A DNA stretch of 7,001 nucleotides, taken from Chitinophagaceae bacterium. GTDB lineage: Bacteria > Bacteroidota > Bacteroidia > Chitinophagales > Chitinophagaceae. The notes below the pieces were generated by a model that was not told the DNA's origin, made no database searches, and worked only from the letters and a program-made list of their open reading frames with translations. The stretch is from contig CANLED010000102.1 of NCBI GenBank assembly GCA_947489175.1, positions 1-7,001 of the forward strand, in the 5' to 3' direction. Below are positions 1 to 6,921 of this stretch, piece by piece. The position numbers were made by a program, and so were the translations under genes. Position 1 is the first letter of the stretch. Each line of letters opens with the position of its first letter.

Positions 1-15
1 GTTTAGAAACCCTCC

Positions 16-1872
16 TTACGAAGATCTATATGTAGACGGCTGGTATGCTTTTTTATGTTGCCCGAAATAAAGTCGAATAAAAATTCTTAGCACAGAGATT
101 TCTATAAATAAAATGCAAAGGCTGAGGATAACAATCAAGGCAATTTGATCTGATTCAATGTAGGTAAAAAACAAATCGATGCCTATAAACAAGGGTGATA
201 TTGGAAAGCCTCCAATGCCCAAGCAGCAAATCAAAAATAATATTGTTTGTTTAGGATATTTATAGCTATTGCCATGGTATTTATTGAGTTCAATGTCATT
301 TTCTGCGTGGTGCAATTTAGAAATTGTGATGAAGCCCAATGTTCCAAAGAATAGTACACAGCTTAAGTAAATCAAAATTGATGAGTGCTGTACATTTCCA
401 AAGACAGCGATTGAAATTATGATGGATATTTGTGCCATTATTATGTTTACCCAGGCTCTTTTTGCTGATTCTCTTTCGGTAAATGAAAGCAGTATAAAGA
501 CCAATGCAATTCCAGCATAAATCAATTGAAGTCCGTTTTTAGCTGTTGTAGTTTCAATAATGCTACTGTACTTGATAATTGGTGCTATTATCATCAAACC
601 AAATAGAATTATTCTTGCAAAAGGGGTATTTAACATCCAGAGTTTATTACCCATCCATTTAAAGGGTTTCCATAAAAGGGCATGCATGTTTTGATCCATG
701 TTGAATTCCTTGATACCCAGTGTGTATATTGTGTTTTGTAGGACATTATTTTCTGCTGATTTATTCAACTTGAAATTGAATAGTTGGTTGTGTATTAGGT
801 ACCCCAAAACAGATGGCGAAACCAACAATTGGTATGTTCTTAAAAAAGCATTTGCTGCAAAGTGAATAACGGCAAGTACATGAAAACCTAACGCAACTTC
901 AATAAAAATTAGTCCAATTTGAACAATTGACACATAAGCAATTTGGGTTTTTGCGGTTGATTGAACTTTTGCGATAATGTTGGCTGTGAATGCAGTTGCC
1001 AATCCAAATCCTATCATCATTAATTTTATGAATGGTAAGTTCTCCCACAGTGGATATGTGCGAAGCATCAGAAATACGCCAAGGTGAATGGATAATGCGC
1101 CATAGAAAATAGCACTTGAGCTAGAAGGTCCTTCCATGGCTCTTGGTATCCATGATGAAAATGGGAATAGGGCTGATTTTATAGCAGCAGCAAGAAGTAG
1201 GAAGGATGCGATTAATGTTACGACGAGGGAATTGTCTGCCGAAATAGTTTTAATAATTTGGCTTTCTCTAATTTCGCTGAATGCAATGTTGCTGTGCCAG
1301 AGGTGATGGGCTAACCACATGGCCAGTATCAGAAATACGTCTCCTAGTCTATACAGTGAGATTACCTTGAATGCATTTTTAACAGGTAAGAAGCGATCAC
1401 GAAAAAAGGCAATCAACACAAATGAAGAAATGCCAACAGCTTCCCAGCCGATGAACAAGGTTTCAAAATTACCCGATGTTACGATGATGCTGTATCCTAA
1501 AAAAAAGAACAGGATGTTGTTGAAGTATCTTTTATAACCACCTTCACGGTGTAAATAATATTTGCTGAATACAGAAACCATCAATACGATCATTGATCCT
1601 GCCCATAGAAATACTGCTGATATATAATCGAAATAATAGCCAATATAGAACTCAAAGCCCACCGTTTTATACAATACGAGTTGTTTTATGTTTAAATCGG
1701 GGGCTCCGATTTTTATCCAATTGAAAATAAAATAAGTGCTAAAAATCAGTTGAATACCTCCTGTGAGGATGGCCACAAAAGAGACTGCTTTTTCCTTGTT
1801 TTTAGGCACCAAGAGGTTTATCAAAAAACCTGCTAAAGGTATTAGAATGAAATATTGTAAAAGTTGCTGCAT
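16..1872 (-). CDS. dabB: DabB, membrane subunit of the DAB inorganic-carbon uptake complex (NuoL/MrpA-like)
   Basis: A 618-residue, very hydrophobic protein with about 14 or more predicted membrane spans, belonging to the proton-conducting NADH-quinone oxidoreductase subunit 5 family. Family hallmarks are visible: GWEAVGISSFVLIAF at about 142-156, whose Glu144 sits where NuoL has its essential Glu; Lys232 in AAIKSALFPFSSWIP with AMEGPSSSSA after it; and an AKTQIAYVSIVQIGL helix near 307-321. It is not a true complex I subunit: the later NuoL helix with the FFKALLF motif is replaced by NAFLRTYQLLVSPS (341-354), the form I associate with DabB, and no other nuo genes are present. In the DAB system DabB is thought to pass H+ or another cation to energise the CO2-hydrating DabA. 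It starts 6 nt after the dabA stop, so the two are almost certainly co-transcribed. ATG start with no clear Shine-Dalgarno. At 618 residues it is somewhat longer than many proteobacterial DabB proteins. The main alternative is an Mrp-type antiporter subunit, which the adjacent dabA makes unlikely. Confidence 0.94.
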   Translation of the reverse strand: MQQLLQYFILIPLAGFLINLLVPKNKEKAVSFVAILTGGIQLIFSTYFIFNWIKIGAPDLNIKQLVLYKTVGFEFYIGYYFDYISAVFLWAGSMIVLMVSVFSKYYLHREGGYKRYFNNILFFFLGYSIIVTSGNFETLFIGWEAVGISSFVLIAFFRDRFLPVKNAFKVISLYRLGDVFLILAMWLAHHLWHSNIAFSEIRESQIIKTISADNSLVVTLIASFLLLAAAIKSALFPFSSWIPRAMEGPSSSSAIFYGALSIHLGVFLMLRTYPLWENLPFIKLMMIGFGLATAFTANIIAKVQSTAKTQIAYVSIVQIGLIFIEVALGFHVLAVIHFAANAFLRTYQLLVSPSVLGYLIHNQLFNFKLNKSAENNVLQNTIYTLGIKEFNMDQNMHALLWKPFKWMGNKLWMLNTPFARIILFGLMIIAPIIKYSSIIETTTAKNGLQLIYAGIALVFILLSFTERESAKRAWVNIIMAQISIIISIAVFGNVQHSSILIYLSCVLFFGTLGFITISKLHHAENDIELNKYHGNSYKYPKQTILFLICCLGIGGFPISPLFIGIDLFFTYIESDQIALIVILSLCILFIEISVLRIFIRLYFGQHKKAYQPSTYRSS

Positions 1873-1878
1873 GTTGAT

Positions 1879-4434
1879 TTAATTGGTGCTGAAAACAGGT
1901 AAATTTTCTTGGGTTGAATCAACTATGTTTGAAGATTTCATTTTCATTGAATTCCTAAATAGGTCGTTGTTGATCTTGCCAAGTTGCTGAGCGATGATGT
2001 GGTATTCGATGAATTCACCGTTTGAAAAGTGGAATAGTTTTTTTAAATATGGATCTAAAACAACCAAATGAATCCAATCGTTGATGTACCACTGGTAAAT
2101 ATCATTTGAAGATTTAATTACTTTCAAAACAACTTCAGGACTGTGTTCTATGACAACTAGCAAACGAACAGGGTCGTGTACTTCTATCATTTGTAATGGA
2201 AGTCCGGGTCTTAGGTCGCCATCACTGCTGTTTGAAACTCCAATTAGTCCATTCACATTATGCGGTAGCTTTGTACCTGCACCAAGTTTGTGGTTGTCTA
2301 TTCTCGAAAAGTAGTATTCTAGGTTTATTCCTCCGCAGACTGGACCAATAGGTCTGATAACGTTGGTTAATAGTGATCCATCTGGGTCAGTCGTAAAGTC
2401 GTAAGAGTTGAGGAACGCCCTTCTATCTAAGAATAAATTTTTTGTCATTTCTCTTCTACCAATAATACACAAAGCATTTGATCCATGTCCAAGTTCAGGT
2501 CTCGGTTCAAAAAGAGAAACGGAACGCTTGTTTATTTCATTCCTTATGTTTTTAATGCCAGCTTCGCTGTTTATTGAAGCAAATCTTCTTGACCTTTCTC
2601 TTGCATTGAGGTCAAGAGCCGTTTCGAAGTGAGCGGCGTTAACCTTGTGTTTTTCTTTGTTTGTTTGAGACAATATACGGGTGTCATAAAACAATATAAT
2701 GTCTGCTGCTGTATCATGAAGAGCACCAATGAATTGTGTAGTTTCGGGGATCTCTATTCCTTTTGTTTTTAGTGCTTCTCGTACGTCTATATGATTGGCC
2801 ATAAACGACAACACCCTCGCATTTACTGATCCAGGTCTGCCACTGCAGGCACCACAATCATGGGCGCCATGGTGTGGGTTGTTTGCACTGCTAGATCCAT
2901 GCGCAACAATATAAACCAATGGAGAAAAGTTTTTTGCCATGCCGATGTTTCTGAGAAACATTTCAACCCGAGCGGTCATTTCTGGAATGGTAAAACCTAT
3001 TTGTAAACCATTTTCTGTATCACCTGGATCGATATTTTCTATGGATAATTCAGCGTCTACTCCAACATGCATAAATGCATTTGAGATAGCGGGGCTCATC
3101 TTGGGTCTTATGAGGTTGATCATCGTTTTAACACCCGCCCAGAGTCCTAGTCCCAACGTAAATAAAGTGCCCTGTAAAAAGAGATTTGAATTTCTGCTAT
3201 ACAGCAACTCATGTTTTCTGATCATTTGATTTCCTGATTCTTTTATCAGGTACTTAGGTGTAACAGGTGCGGGGCAAAGTTTTTCTAGGAATTTTGCATT
3301 CTGTGCTTTGAAATAAAATTCAACACCAAAAAAGCCAGGTGAGCCAAATGTTTCGCAGTCGGTGTCAGTTTGTTCTAAATATCTTCTCAGTGAGCACTCT
3401 CTTTCATCAATACAAAAAACGGACTGAAAAGATTTGGTGGTAATTGTATTGCTTTGAATTGAATATTTTTCTGATACACCCAAGAGAACATTGTCGTAGT
3501 AGCTCCATTCAAAAGCATCTTGAAATAGCATCAACACTTCTTGTAGTTCGTTTGTAGAAACTTCTTCAAAAAGATCAATGGGAGAACCAATATTATATGA
3601 TGCAAGAGGCATCCATTTTTGTCCATATTGATTGTCTAATGCGTCAATTTCTAAGATGAGCTCAAAATATATAACATCCTTTAACGAAATTCTTCTTTTG
3701 TCTAGCAAGCTATCTGGTTTGTCTTCGATTGCGGAAACCATGCCAGACCAACCCCTGTGAGAGAACTGTTGGTCAAATAAATATTGTTCATAATATTTTT
3801 CATCACCAACGATTATTTTAAGCAAATCTTCAATACGCAACGACTTGTTGTGCAACAGGTTTTTTGCTCTCTTTGATTTAAGGAAACCGGATATATTGTT
3901 TTTTTCTAAGTTGATGATTGATTGAAGAAAACCTTCAGATGACAAAGGGAATTTTTGAATGGATATTCCTTGGTCTAGGTATGCGCTGAGAACTCTAAAC
4001 AATAGTGGTTGCACAAGATTGTCTAGGTCAATTTTGTATATTTTTTTTCCTGTATTTCTGAGTTCACCAATCCTGCAAATTTGGTTTGTATTGTGGGTTT
4101 TGGTTAACACCAATTCTAGCCACATAGCTTTAGCAGCAGTTCCTTTTTTATTTTTTATAACTTTTTCAAGTATGTCTGGTTTGATTCTTCCATTTTTATA
4201 CATCTTTCTGAATTCTTGAAGCTGCAGTGTGACGCTGTATCCGAAGATTTCTGATGCAGTAAAAATGGCTTCATAGAATTTCATGTGTTGAAAGGCATGC
4301 AATGAATTGTGGTGTATGAAATCTTTAAGTGGTGTTTGAGAAGGAAGAAAGTGCTTCAAGTTATGAAGTACTTTTCCTTCATCAAAGTTGTTATTAGCAA
4401 CGGCAGATTTAACAAGGGGTTCTTGTAAAAGCAT
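1879..4434 (-). CDS. dabA: DabA, zinc-dependent carbonic-anhydrase-like subunit of the DAB inorganic-carbon uptake complex (DUF2309/UPF0753)
   Basis: An 851-residue protein of the DUF2309 (UPF0753, PF10070) family, within the usual family size. DabA is a peripheral cytoplasmic protein with a beta-carbonic-anhydrase-like site. With DabB it turns CO2 into bicarbonate in one direction, using the membrane ion gradient. The zinc site appears complete: Cys341 and Asp343 in SVFCIDERE, His512 in VAHGSSSANN, and Cys527 in HHGAHDCGACSGRPG. The spacing (171 residues from Cys to His, 15 from His to the last Cys) is nearly that of the characterised Halothiobacillus neapolitanus protein (C351, D353, H524, C539). 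Other family segments are LPSQTPLKDFIHHNSLHAF at 30-48 and QWYINDWIHLVVLDP at 781-795. A short hydrophobic stretch, LFLQGTLFTLGLGLWAG, lies near 418-434. The start is ATG, preceded by an A/T-rich leader without Shine-Dalgarno. dabB follows after 6 nt; a SulP transporter gene lies 87 nt upstream on the same strand. No frameshift or missing key residue is seen. Confidence 0.97.
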   Translation of the reverse strand: MLLQEPLVKSAVANNNFDEGKVLHNLKHFLPSQTPLKDFIHHNSLHAFQHMKFYEAIFTASEIFGYSVTLQLQEFRKMYKNGRIKPDILEKVIKNKKGTAAKAMWLELVLTKTHNTNQICRIGELRNTGKKIYKIDLDNLVQPLLFRVLSAYLDQGISIQKFPLSSEGFLQSIINLEKNNISGFLKSKRAKNLLHNKSLRIEDLLKIIVGDEKYYEQYLFDQQFSHRGWSGMVSAIEDKPDSLLDKRRISLKDVIYFELILEIDALDNQYGQKWMPLASYNIGSPIDLFEEVSTNELQEVLMLFQDAFEWSYYDNVLLGVSEKYSIQSNTITTKSFQSVFCIDERECSLRRYLEQTDTDCETFGSPGFFGVEFYFKAQNAKFLEKLCPAPVTPKYLIKESGNQMIRKHELLYSRNSNLFLQGTLFTLGLGLWAGVKTMINLIRPKMSPAISNAFMHVGVDAELSIENIDPGDTENGLQIGFTIPEMTARVEMFLRNIGMAKNFSPLVYIVAHGSSSANNPHHGAHDCGACSGRPGSVNARVLSFMANHIDVREALKTKGIEIPETTQFIGALHDTAADIILFYDTRILSQTNKEKHKVNAAHFETALDLNARERSRRFASINSEAGIKNIRNEINKRSVSLFEPRPELGHGSNALCIIGRREMTKNLFLDRRAFLNSYDFTTDPDGSLLTNVIRPIGPVCGGINLEYYFSRIDNHKLGAGTKLPHNVNGLIGVSNSSDGDLRPGLPLQMIEVHDPVRLLVVIEHSPEVVLKVIKSSNDIYQWYINDWIHLVVLDPYLKKLFHFSNGEFIEYHIIAQQLGKINNDLFRNSMKMKSSNIVDSTQENLPVFSTN

Positions 4435-4459
4435 GTGTTAATAATTTACTGCAAGAAAT

Positions 4460-4490
4460 ATGCATGACAGTGCAATGCAAGCCAATGCAT
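4460..4490. promoter_or_regulatory. Dyad-symmetric TGCA block in the SulP-dabA gap, possible operator
   Basis: Two ATGCAT hexamers (4460-4465 and 4485-4490) flank two inner TGCA tetramers (4471-4474 and 4476-4479). All four TGCA cores are placed symmetrically about position 4475, and outer and inner cores on each side start 10 bp apart, about one helical turn. A direct repeat CAATGCA (4473-4479 and 4483-4489) overlaps this. The layout resembles a protein-binding dyad more than an RNA hairpin, because the inner arms leave a one-base loop. It sits 26-56 nt before the dabA start. No matching regulator is known to me, and chance is a real possibility. Confidence 0.25.
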
Positions 4491-4521
4491 CTTCCAAACA
4501 TGATGATGATTTGAGTTGATT

Positions 4522-6033
4522 TTAGTGCCCTGAAACGCCCATGAAATCAGGAATTTTTGTGAGTTGAACCTGAATGTTTTTTAACACTGCAGTTTCTTTG
4601 AAGTTGTGGATAATTTCAACTACATCAAGATCAATGTAATGCGATGCACTTCCATCTATATGAACAACCGAATCTGAAGGCAGGTCTGCGAGTTTTTTAA
4701 GGATACTGCCTTTATTGATGAAGCTTACATTCTCTGCGAGTTTGATGTGAACATTACCACCGTCCTCTTTTTTATCATGGTGAATGGTGTAATCTCTTTT
4801 GTAGTTTTCCCTCAGAATGTAAAAAATTGAGACCATCATACCCAGTGCAATTCCTTTAAGCAGGTCAGAAAACTGAACAGCAATGATAGTGATGATGAAA
4901 GGAAGAAATTGCTCCCATCCAAGTTTGTACATCGACTTAAAGAGGGAAATTTTTGCCAGTTTGTATCCAACAACAAGAAGCACCGCTGCTAAACATGCCA
5001 ACGGTATTTTGTTTAATATTGTTGCAAGACCAATGACGCTAACCGTTAAAAAAATGCCATGAATAATTGCGGAAAGTTTGGTTTTCCCACCTGCATTTAC
5101 GTTTGCAGAGGTTCTTACAATAACAGCAGTAAGGGGGAGTCCGCCAATCATGCCAGAGATGATATTACCTATTCCCTGTGCTTTCAATTCCCTATTTGTA
5201 GGTGTTATCCTCTTGAAAGGATCCAACTTGTCTGCAGCTTCAGTACTCAATAAAGTTTCCAAACTGGCAATAATGGCAATTGTAAAGGCCATTACATACA
5301 CATGATAATTGGTTAAAGCAGAGAAGTCAGGCAGCGTAAATTGCCTAACGAAATCACCTGCAGACGCAGCAACAGGCAGTTTAACCAACTGGTCTGGGTT
5401 TAATGCCCAAGTTGGCATAGAACTTGTAAAATATCCATTGAGTAATGTGCCAACAACCACAGCGACCAATGCGCCAGGAATCCATTTAAAAAGGGTTACT
5501 TTTTTCATCGCTGGTAAATCCCAGATAATCATGATGGCCAATGAAATCAATGCAATGGTAAGAGCACCATTTTGAAAGTACTGTCCAGAACCCTTAATAT
5601 AACCCATCGCAACAGGAGTTTGTTTGATGAGAAGGATGATGCCTATGGCAGCGAGCATTCCTTTGATGACACTGGATGGGAAATAATAACCAATGCTTCC
5701 AGCTTTGAGATATCCCAAAACTACTTGAATAATACCTGCCAACACAACGGCTAGTAAAAATGCTTCGAAGCTACCGAGCTCAGTGATGCCATTTAAAACA
5801 ATGACGGTAAGTCCAGCCGCTGGTCCACTTACACTAATGGAAGACCCGCTTGCAAATGCTACAACGATGCCACCAACGATTCCAGCAATGATGCCAGAAA
5901 AAAGGGGTGCTCCGGATGCAAGGGCAATGCCTAAACACAAAGGAAGTGCCACTAAAAAAACCACTAATCCTGCTGGCAGGTCTTCTTTAATATATTTGAA
6001 AGTCAGTGCTTGACTTGGTTTATCAGATCTCAT
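4522..6033 (-). CDS. SulP (SLC26-like) inorganic anion transporter with STAS domain, candidate bicarbonate importer
   Basis: A 503-residue SulP permease. The membrane domain covers about residues 15-408 and carries the family pattern: DLPAGLVVFLVALPLCLGIA near the start, SISVSGPAAGLTVIV at 65-79, SLETLLSTEAADKLDP at 257-272, and RELKAQGIGN with GGLPLTAVIVR after it (281-307). A charged linker leads to a C-terminal STAS domain (about 427-500) with VVHIDGSASHYIDLDVVEI. SulP proteins move sulfate, bicarbonate, dicarboxylates or other anions by Na+ or H+ symport. Bicarbonate (BicA-like) is inferred here only from the neighbouring dabAB. By eye, Glu259 aligns with the Na+-binding Asp258 of BicA, which could mean H+ coupling. 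The chosen start is the ATG at 6033, giving MRSDKPSQAL; a TTG at 6042 would add three residues and has no ribosome-site support. A T-rich hairpin lies about 18-65 nt upstream. Family assignment is firm; the substrate is not. Confidence 0.95.
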   Translation of the reverse strand: MRSDKPSQALTFKYIKEDLPAGLVVFLVALPLCLGIALASGAPLFSGIIAGIVGGIVVAFASGSSISVSGPAAGLTVIVLNGITELGSFEAFLLAVVLAGIIQVVLGYLKAGSIGYYFPSSVIKGMLAAIGIILLIKQTPVAMGYIKGSGQYFQNGALTIALISLAIMIIWDLPAMKKVTLFKWIPGALVAVVVGTLLNGYFTSSMPTWALNPDQLVKLPVAASAGDFVRQFTLPDFSALTNYHVYVMAFTIAIIASLETLLSTEAADKLDPFKRITPTNRELKAQGIGNIISGMIGGLPLTAVIVRTSANVNAGGKTKLSAIIHGIFLTVSVIGLATILNKIPLACLAAVLLVVGYKLAKISLFKSMYKLGWEQFLPFIITIIAVQFSDLLKGIALGMMVSIFYILRENYKRDYTIHHDKKEDGGNVHIKLAENVSFINKGSILKKLADLPSDSVVHIDGSASHYIDLDVVEIIHNFKETAVLKNIQVQLTKIPDFMGVSGH

Positions 6034-6050
6034 TCGATACAATTTTCAGG

Positions 6051-6097
6051 AAAATAAAAAATAGCCCATTCATAGAAACAAACGCGCCATAAATGGG
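6051..6097 (-). terminator. Hairpin plus T-rich tract upstream of the SulP gene (terminator or attenuator)
   Basis: On the minus strand, 6097-6089 (CCCATTTAT) pairs with 6073-6065 (ATGAATGGG) in a 9-bp stem that includes one G-U wobble, around a 15-nt loop. It is followed closely by a T-rich tract, TATTTTTTATTTT (6063-6051). The wobble is an A-C mismatch on the plus strand, so the structure favours minus-strand transcripts. It fits an intrinsic terminator for the small upstream gene. Because it ends only about 18 nt before the SulP start, it could instead act as a leader attenuator for the SulP transcript. The loop is long for a classic terminator. Confidence 0.5.
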
Positions 6098-6130
6098 TAA
6101 TTTGCAACTTATTTAAATGATGTGCATGTT

Positions 6131-6156
6131 TAAAATAGATACCATATTTTGGCATC
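6131..6156 (-). terminator. Weak terminator-like hairpin just after the small exported protein gene
   Basis: On the minus strand, GATGCCA (6156-6150) pairs with TGGTATC (6144-6138) in a 7-bp stem with one G-U wobble and a 5-nt loop, followed by TATTTT (6137-6132). It begins 7 nt after the stop codon of the small exported protein gene. The T-tract is short, so termination by this hairpin alone may be incomplete. It is the first of two tandem hairpins before the SulP gene. Confidence 0.4.
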
Positions 6157-6163
6157 TCATTGG

Positions 6164-6511
6164 TCAAGAGATCCTATTGGGTGGAGGAATGATGAGTTTT
6201 GAGTAGAATTCTAGTGGATCTCCTATCTTCTGAAGCAGGATGCGTTTGATTTGTATATTTTGTGAAAGAAGAGAAAAAAAATGATGGTCGTTGATTAACT
6301 CGATCTTAATTATTTTTGATAGTTCTTCTTCAGCCTCTTTGCCCTCTGATTCACCATCAGCCTTGCTTTCTTCTTCATCAGGAAAAAACAACAGTTCAGT
6401 TAGGTCGTCTTTATTTTGTTGATCATTAAACATCAAATCAATATTCCTGAAAGGAAGAGTCTGAATTGTGATAATGAGCAATAATAAATATATGATTAAC
6501 TTCCTTTTCAT
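6164..6511 (-). CDS. Small exported or membrane-anchored acidic protein, unknown function
   Basis: A 115-residue protein that I do not recognise. It begins MKRKLIIYLLLLIITIQTLP, a basic N-terminus followed by a hydrophobic run of about 15 residues. That fits a signal peptide or a single membrane anchor; no lipobox cysteine is present, and the protein has no Cys at all. A strongly acidic, low-complexity segment follows (about residues 45-65, PDEEESKADGESEGKEAEEE), then a mixed segment ending in KLIIPPPNRIS. The chosen start is the ATG at 6511; a TTG at 6517 would add two residues. Evidence that it is real: good length for an AT-rich region, a coherent signal-like N-terminus, and a hairpin 7 nt after the stop. 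It lies 130 nt upstream of the SulP gene on the same strand, but the hairpins between them argue for a separate transcription unit. Short signal-bearing proteins without known domains are common in Bacteroidota, so no link to carbon uptake should be assumed. Confidence 0.7.
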   Translation of the reverse strand: MKRKLIIYLLLLIITIQTLPFRNIDLMFNDQQNKDDLTELLFFPDEEESKADGESEGKEAEEELSKIIKIELINDHHFFSLLSQNIQIKRILLQKIGDPLEFYSKLIIPPPNRIS

Positions 6512-6597
6512 TGCCAACAGTGGGCTTTCCAGTTTACGGTGAAAAGTAAAAGTAAAGAATTAATTGTGTAGTAGCTTGCCTTATTACATTAACAAAT

Positions 6598-6659
6598 AGC
6601 TATTTTATAAATATCTAATATAAATTGATTTTTATTAGATAATATTTATATAATTAGCT
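6598..6659. repeat. 62-nt imperfect AT-rich inverted repeat
   Basis: Three nested paired blocks are visible: AGCTA (6598-6602) with TAGCT (6655-6659), TATAAAT (6606-6612) with ATTTATA (6644-6650), and ATCTAATA (6613-6620) with TATTAGAT (6633-6640). That gives 20 paired bases, with one 3-nt bulge (6641-6643), a small internal loop and a 12-nt terminal loop. It could be a cruciform-forming site, a hairpin RNA or a relic of a small repeat element. Low GC makes it weak and raises the odds of chance pairing. No target-site duplication was identified. Confidence 0.45.
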
Positions 6660-6866
6660 TAATGTTTTTTTTTATTGAATTATATACATTATTTCTCCGA
6701 ATAAGTATAAATGATAATATTAGGGTAGAAAATCCTGTTTCAACTTATATAAATGTTATTAATTCAAAGAGTTTCTTCATCCAAATCATGAAAAATTGAG
6801 TTAAAAATTTTCTATTTGAGCATAAGAAAAGTAGTGTGGGTGAATTTAAATAACCTGTATCGTAAC

Positions 6867-6877
6867 TTACAGTGTAA
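6867..6877. promoter_or_regulatory. Perfect palindrome TTACAGTGTAA upstream of the VOC-family gene
   Basis: An 11-nt perfect dyad (TTACA-G-TGTAA) ends 44 nt before the ATG of the divergent VOC-family gene. Position and symmetry suit a dimeric repressor or activator site. No further half-sites were found, and a palindrome this short could be chance in AT-rich DNA. Confidence 0.25.
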
Positions 6878-6921
6878 ATAATTTCTTAAACCTAACATTC
6901 GGTTCAAAACAACCATAAGTT

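Larger units (their letters stand above)
6512..6921. other. 410-nt AT-rich divergent intergenic region
   Basis: This spacer separates the small exported protein gene (minus strand) from the VOC-family gene (plus strand), so it should hold both promoters. It is extremely AT-rich and has no plausible coding frame. I found no exact Bacteroidota-type TAnnTTTG -7 element on either strand; near matches such as TACTTTTA, read on the minus strand near 6550-6560, lack the final G. It holds a long imperfect inverted repeat (6598-6659) and a short perfect palindrome (6867-6877), listed separately. No tRNA or recognisable structured RNA is seen. Confidence 0.6.

Noticed and set aside
16..1872. Reading this gene as complex I subunit NuoL (NADH dehydrogenase chain 5)
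   Set aside because: The family is related, but the gene starts 6 nt after dabA, no other nuo genes are present, and the later helix carries the LRTYQLL form instead of the NuoL lysine motif.
1319..6013. Several plus-strand open frames of 60-96 codons, for example 2939-3229 and 5309-5575
   Set aside because: They lie wholly inside the strongly supported minus-strand genes, have no recognisable motifs, and are expected as antisense shadows.
6034..6042. TTG start at 6042 for the SulP gene
   Set aside because: An ATG lies three codons downstream at 6033, and neither start has a ribosome site favouring TTG.
6069..6111. TTG then CGCGTTTG (minus strand) as a Bacteroidota-type -33/-7 promoter for the SulP gene
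   Set aside because: The TTTG is present at roughly the right distance, but the TA of TAnnTTTG is missing and the site falls inside the hairpin.
6140..6167. TTGACC followed by TGGTAT as a sigma-70-like promoter for the SulP gene (minus strand)
   Set aside because: It overlaps the stop of the upstream gene and the first hairpin, the -10 match is poor, and Bacteroidota use a different consensus.
6782..6820. TTG then TCTATTTG as a -33/-7 promoter for the VOC-family gene
   Set aside because: The -7 element has one mismatch and the spacer is far shorter than the usual length.
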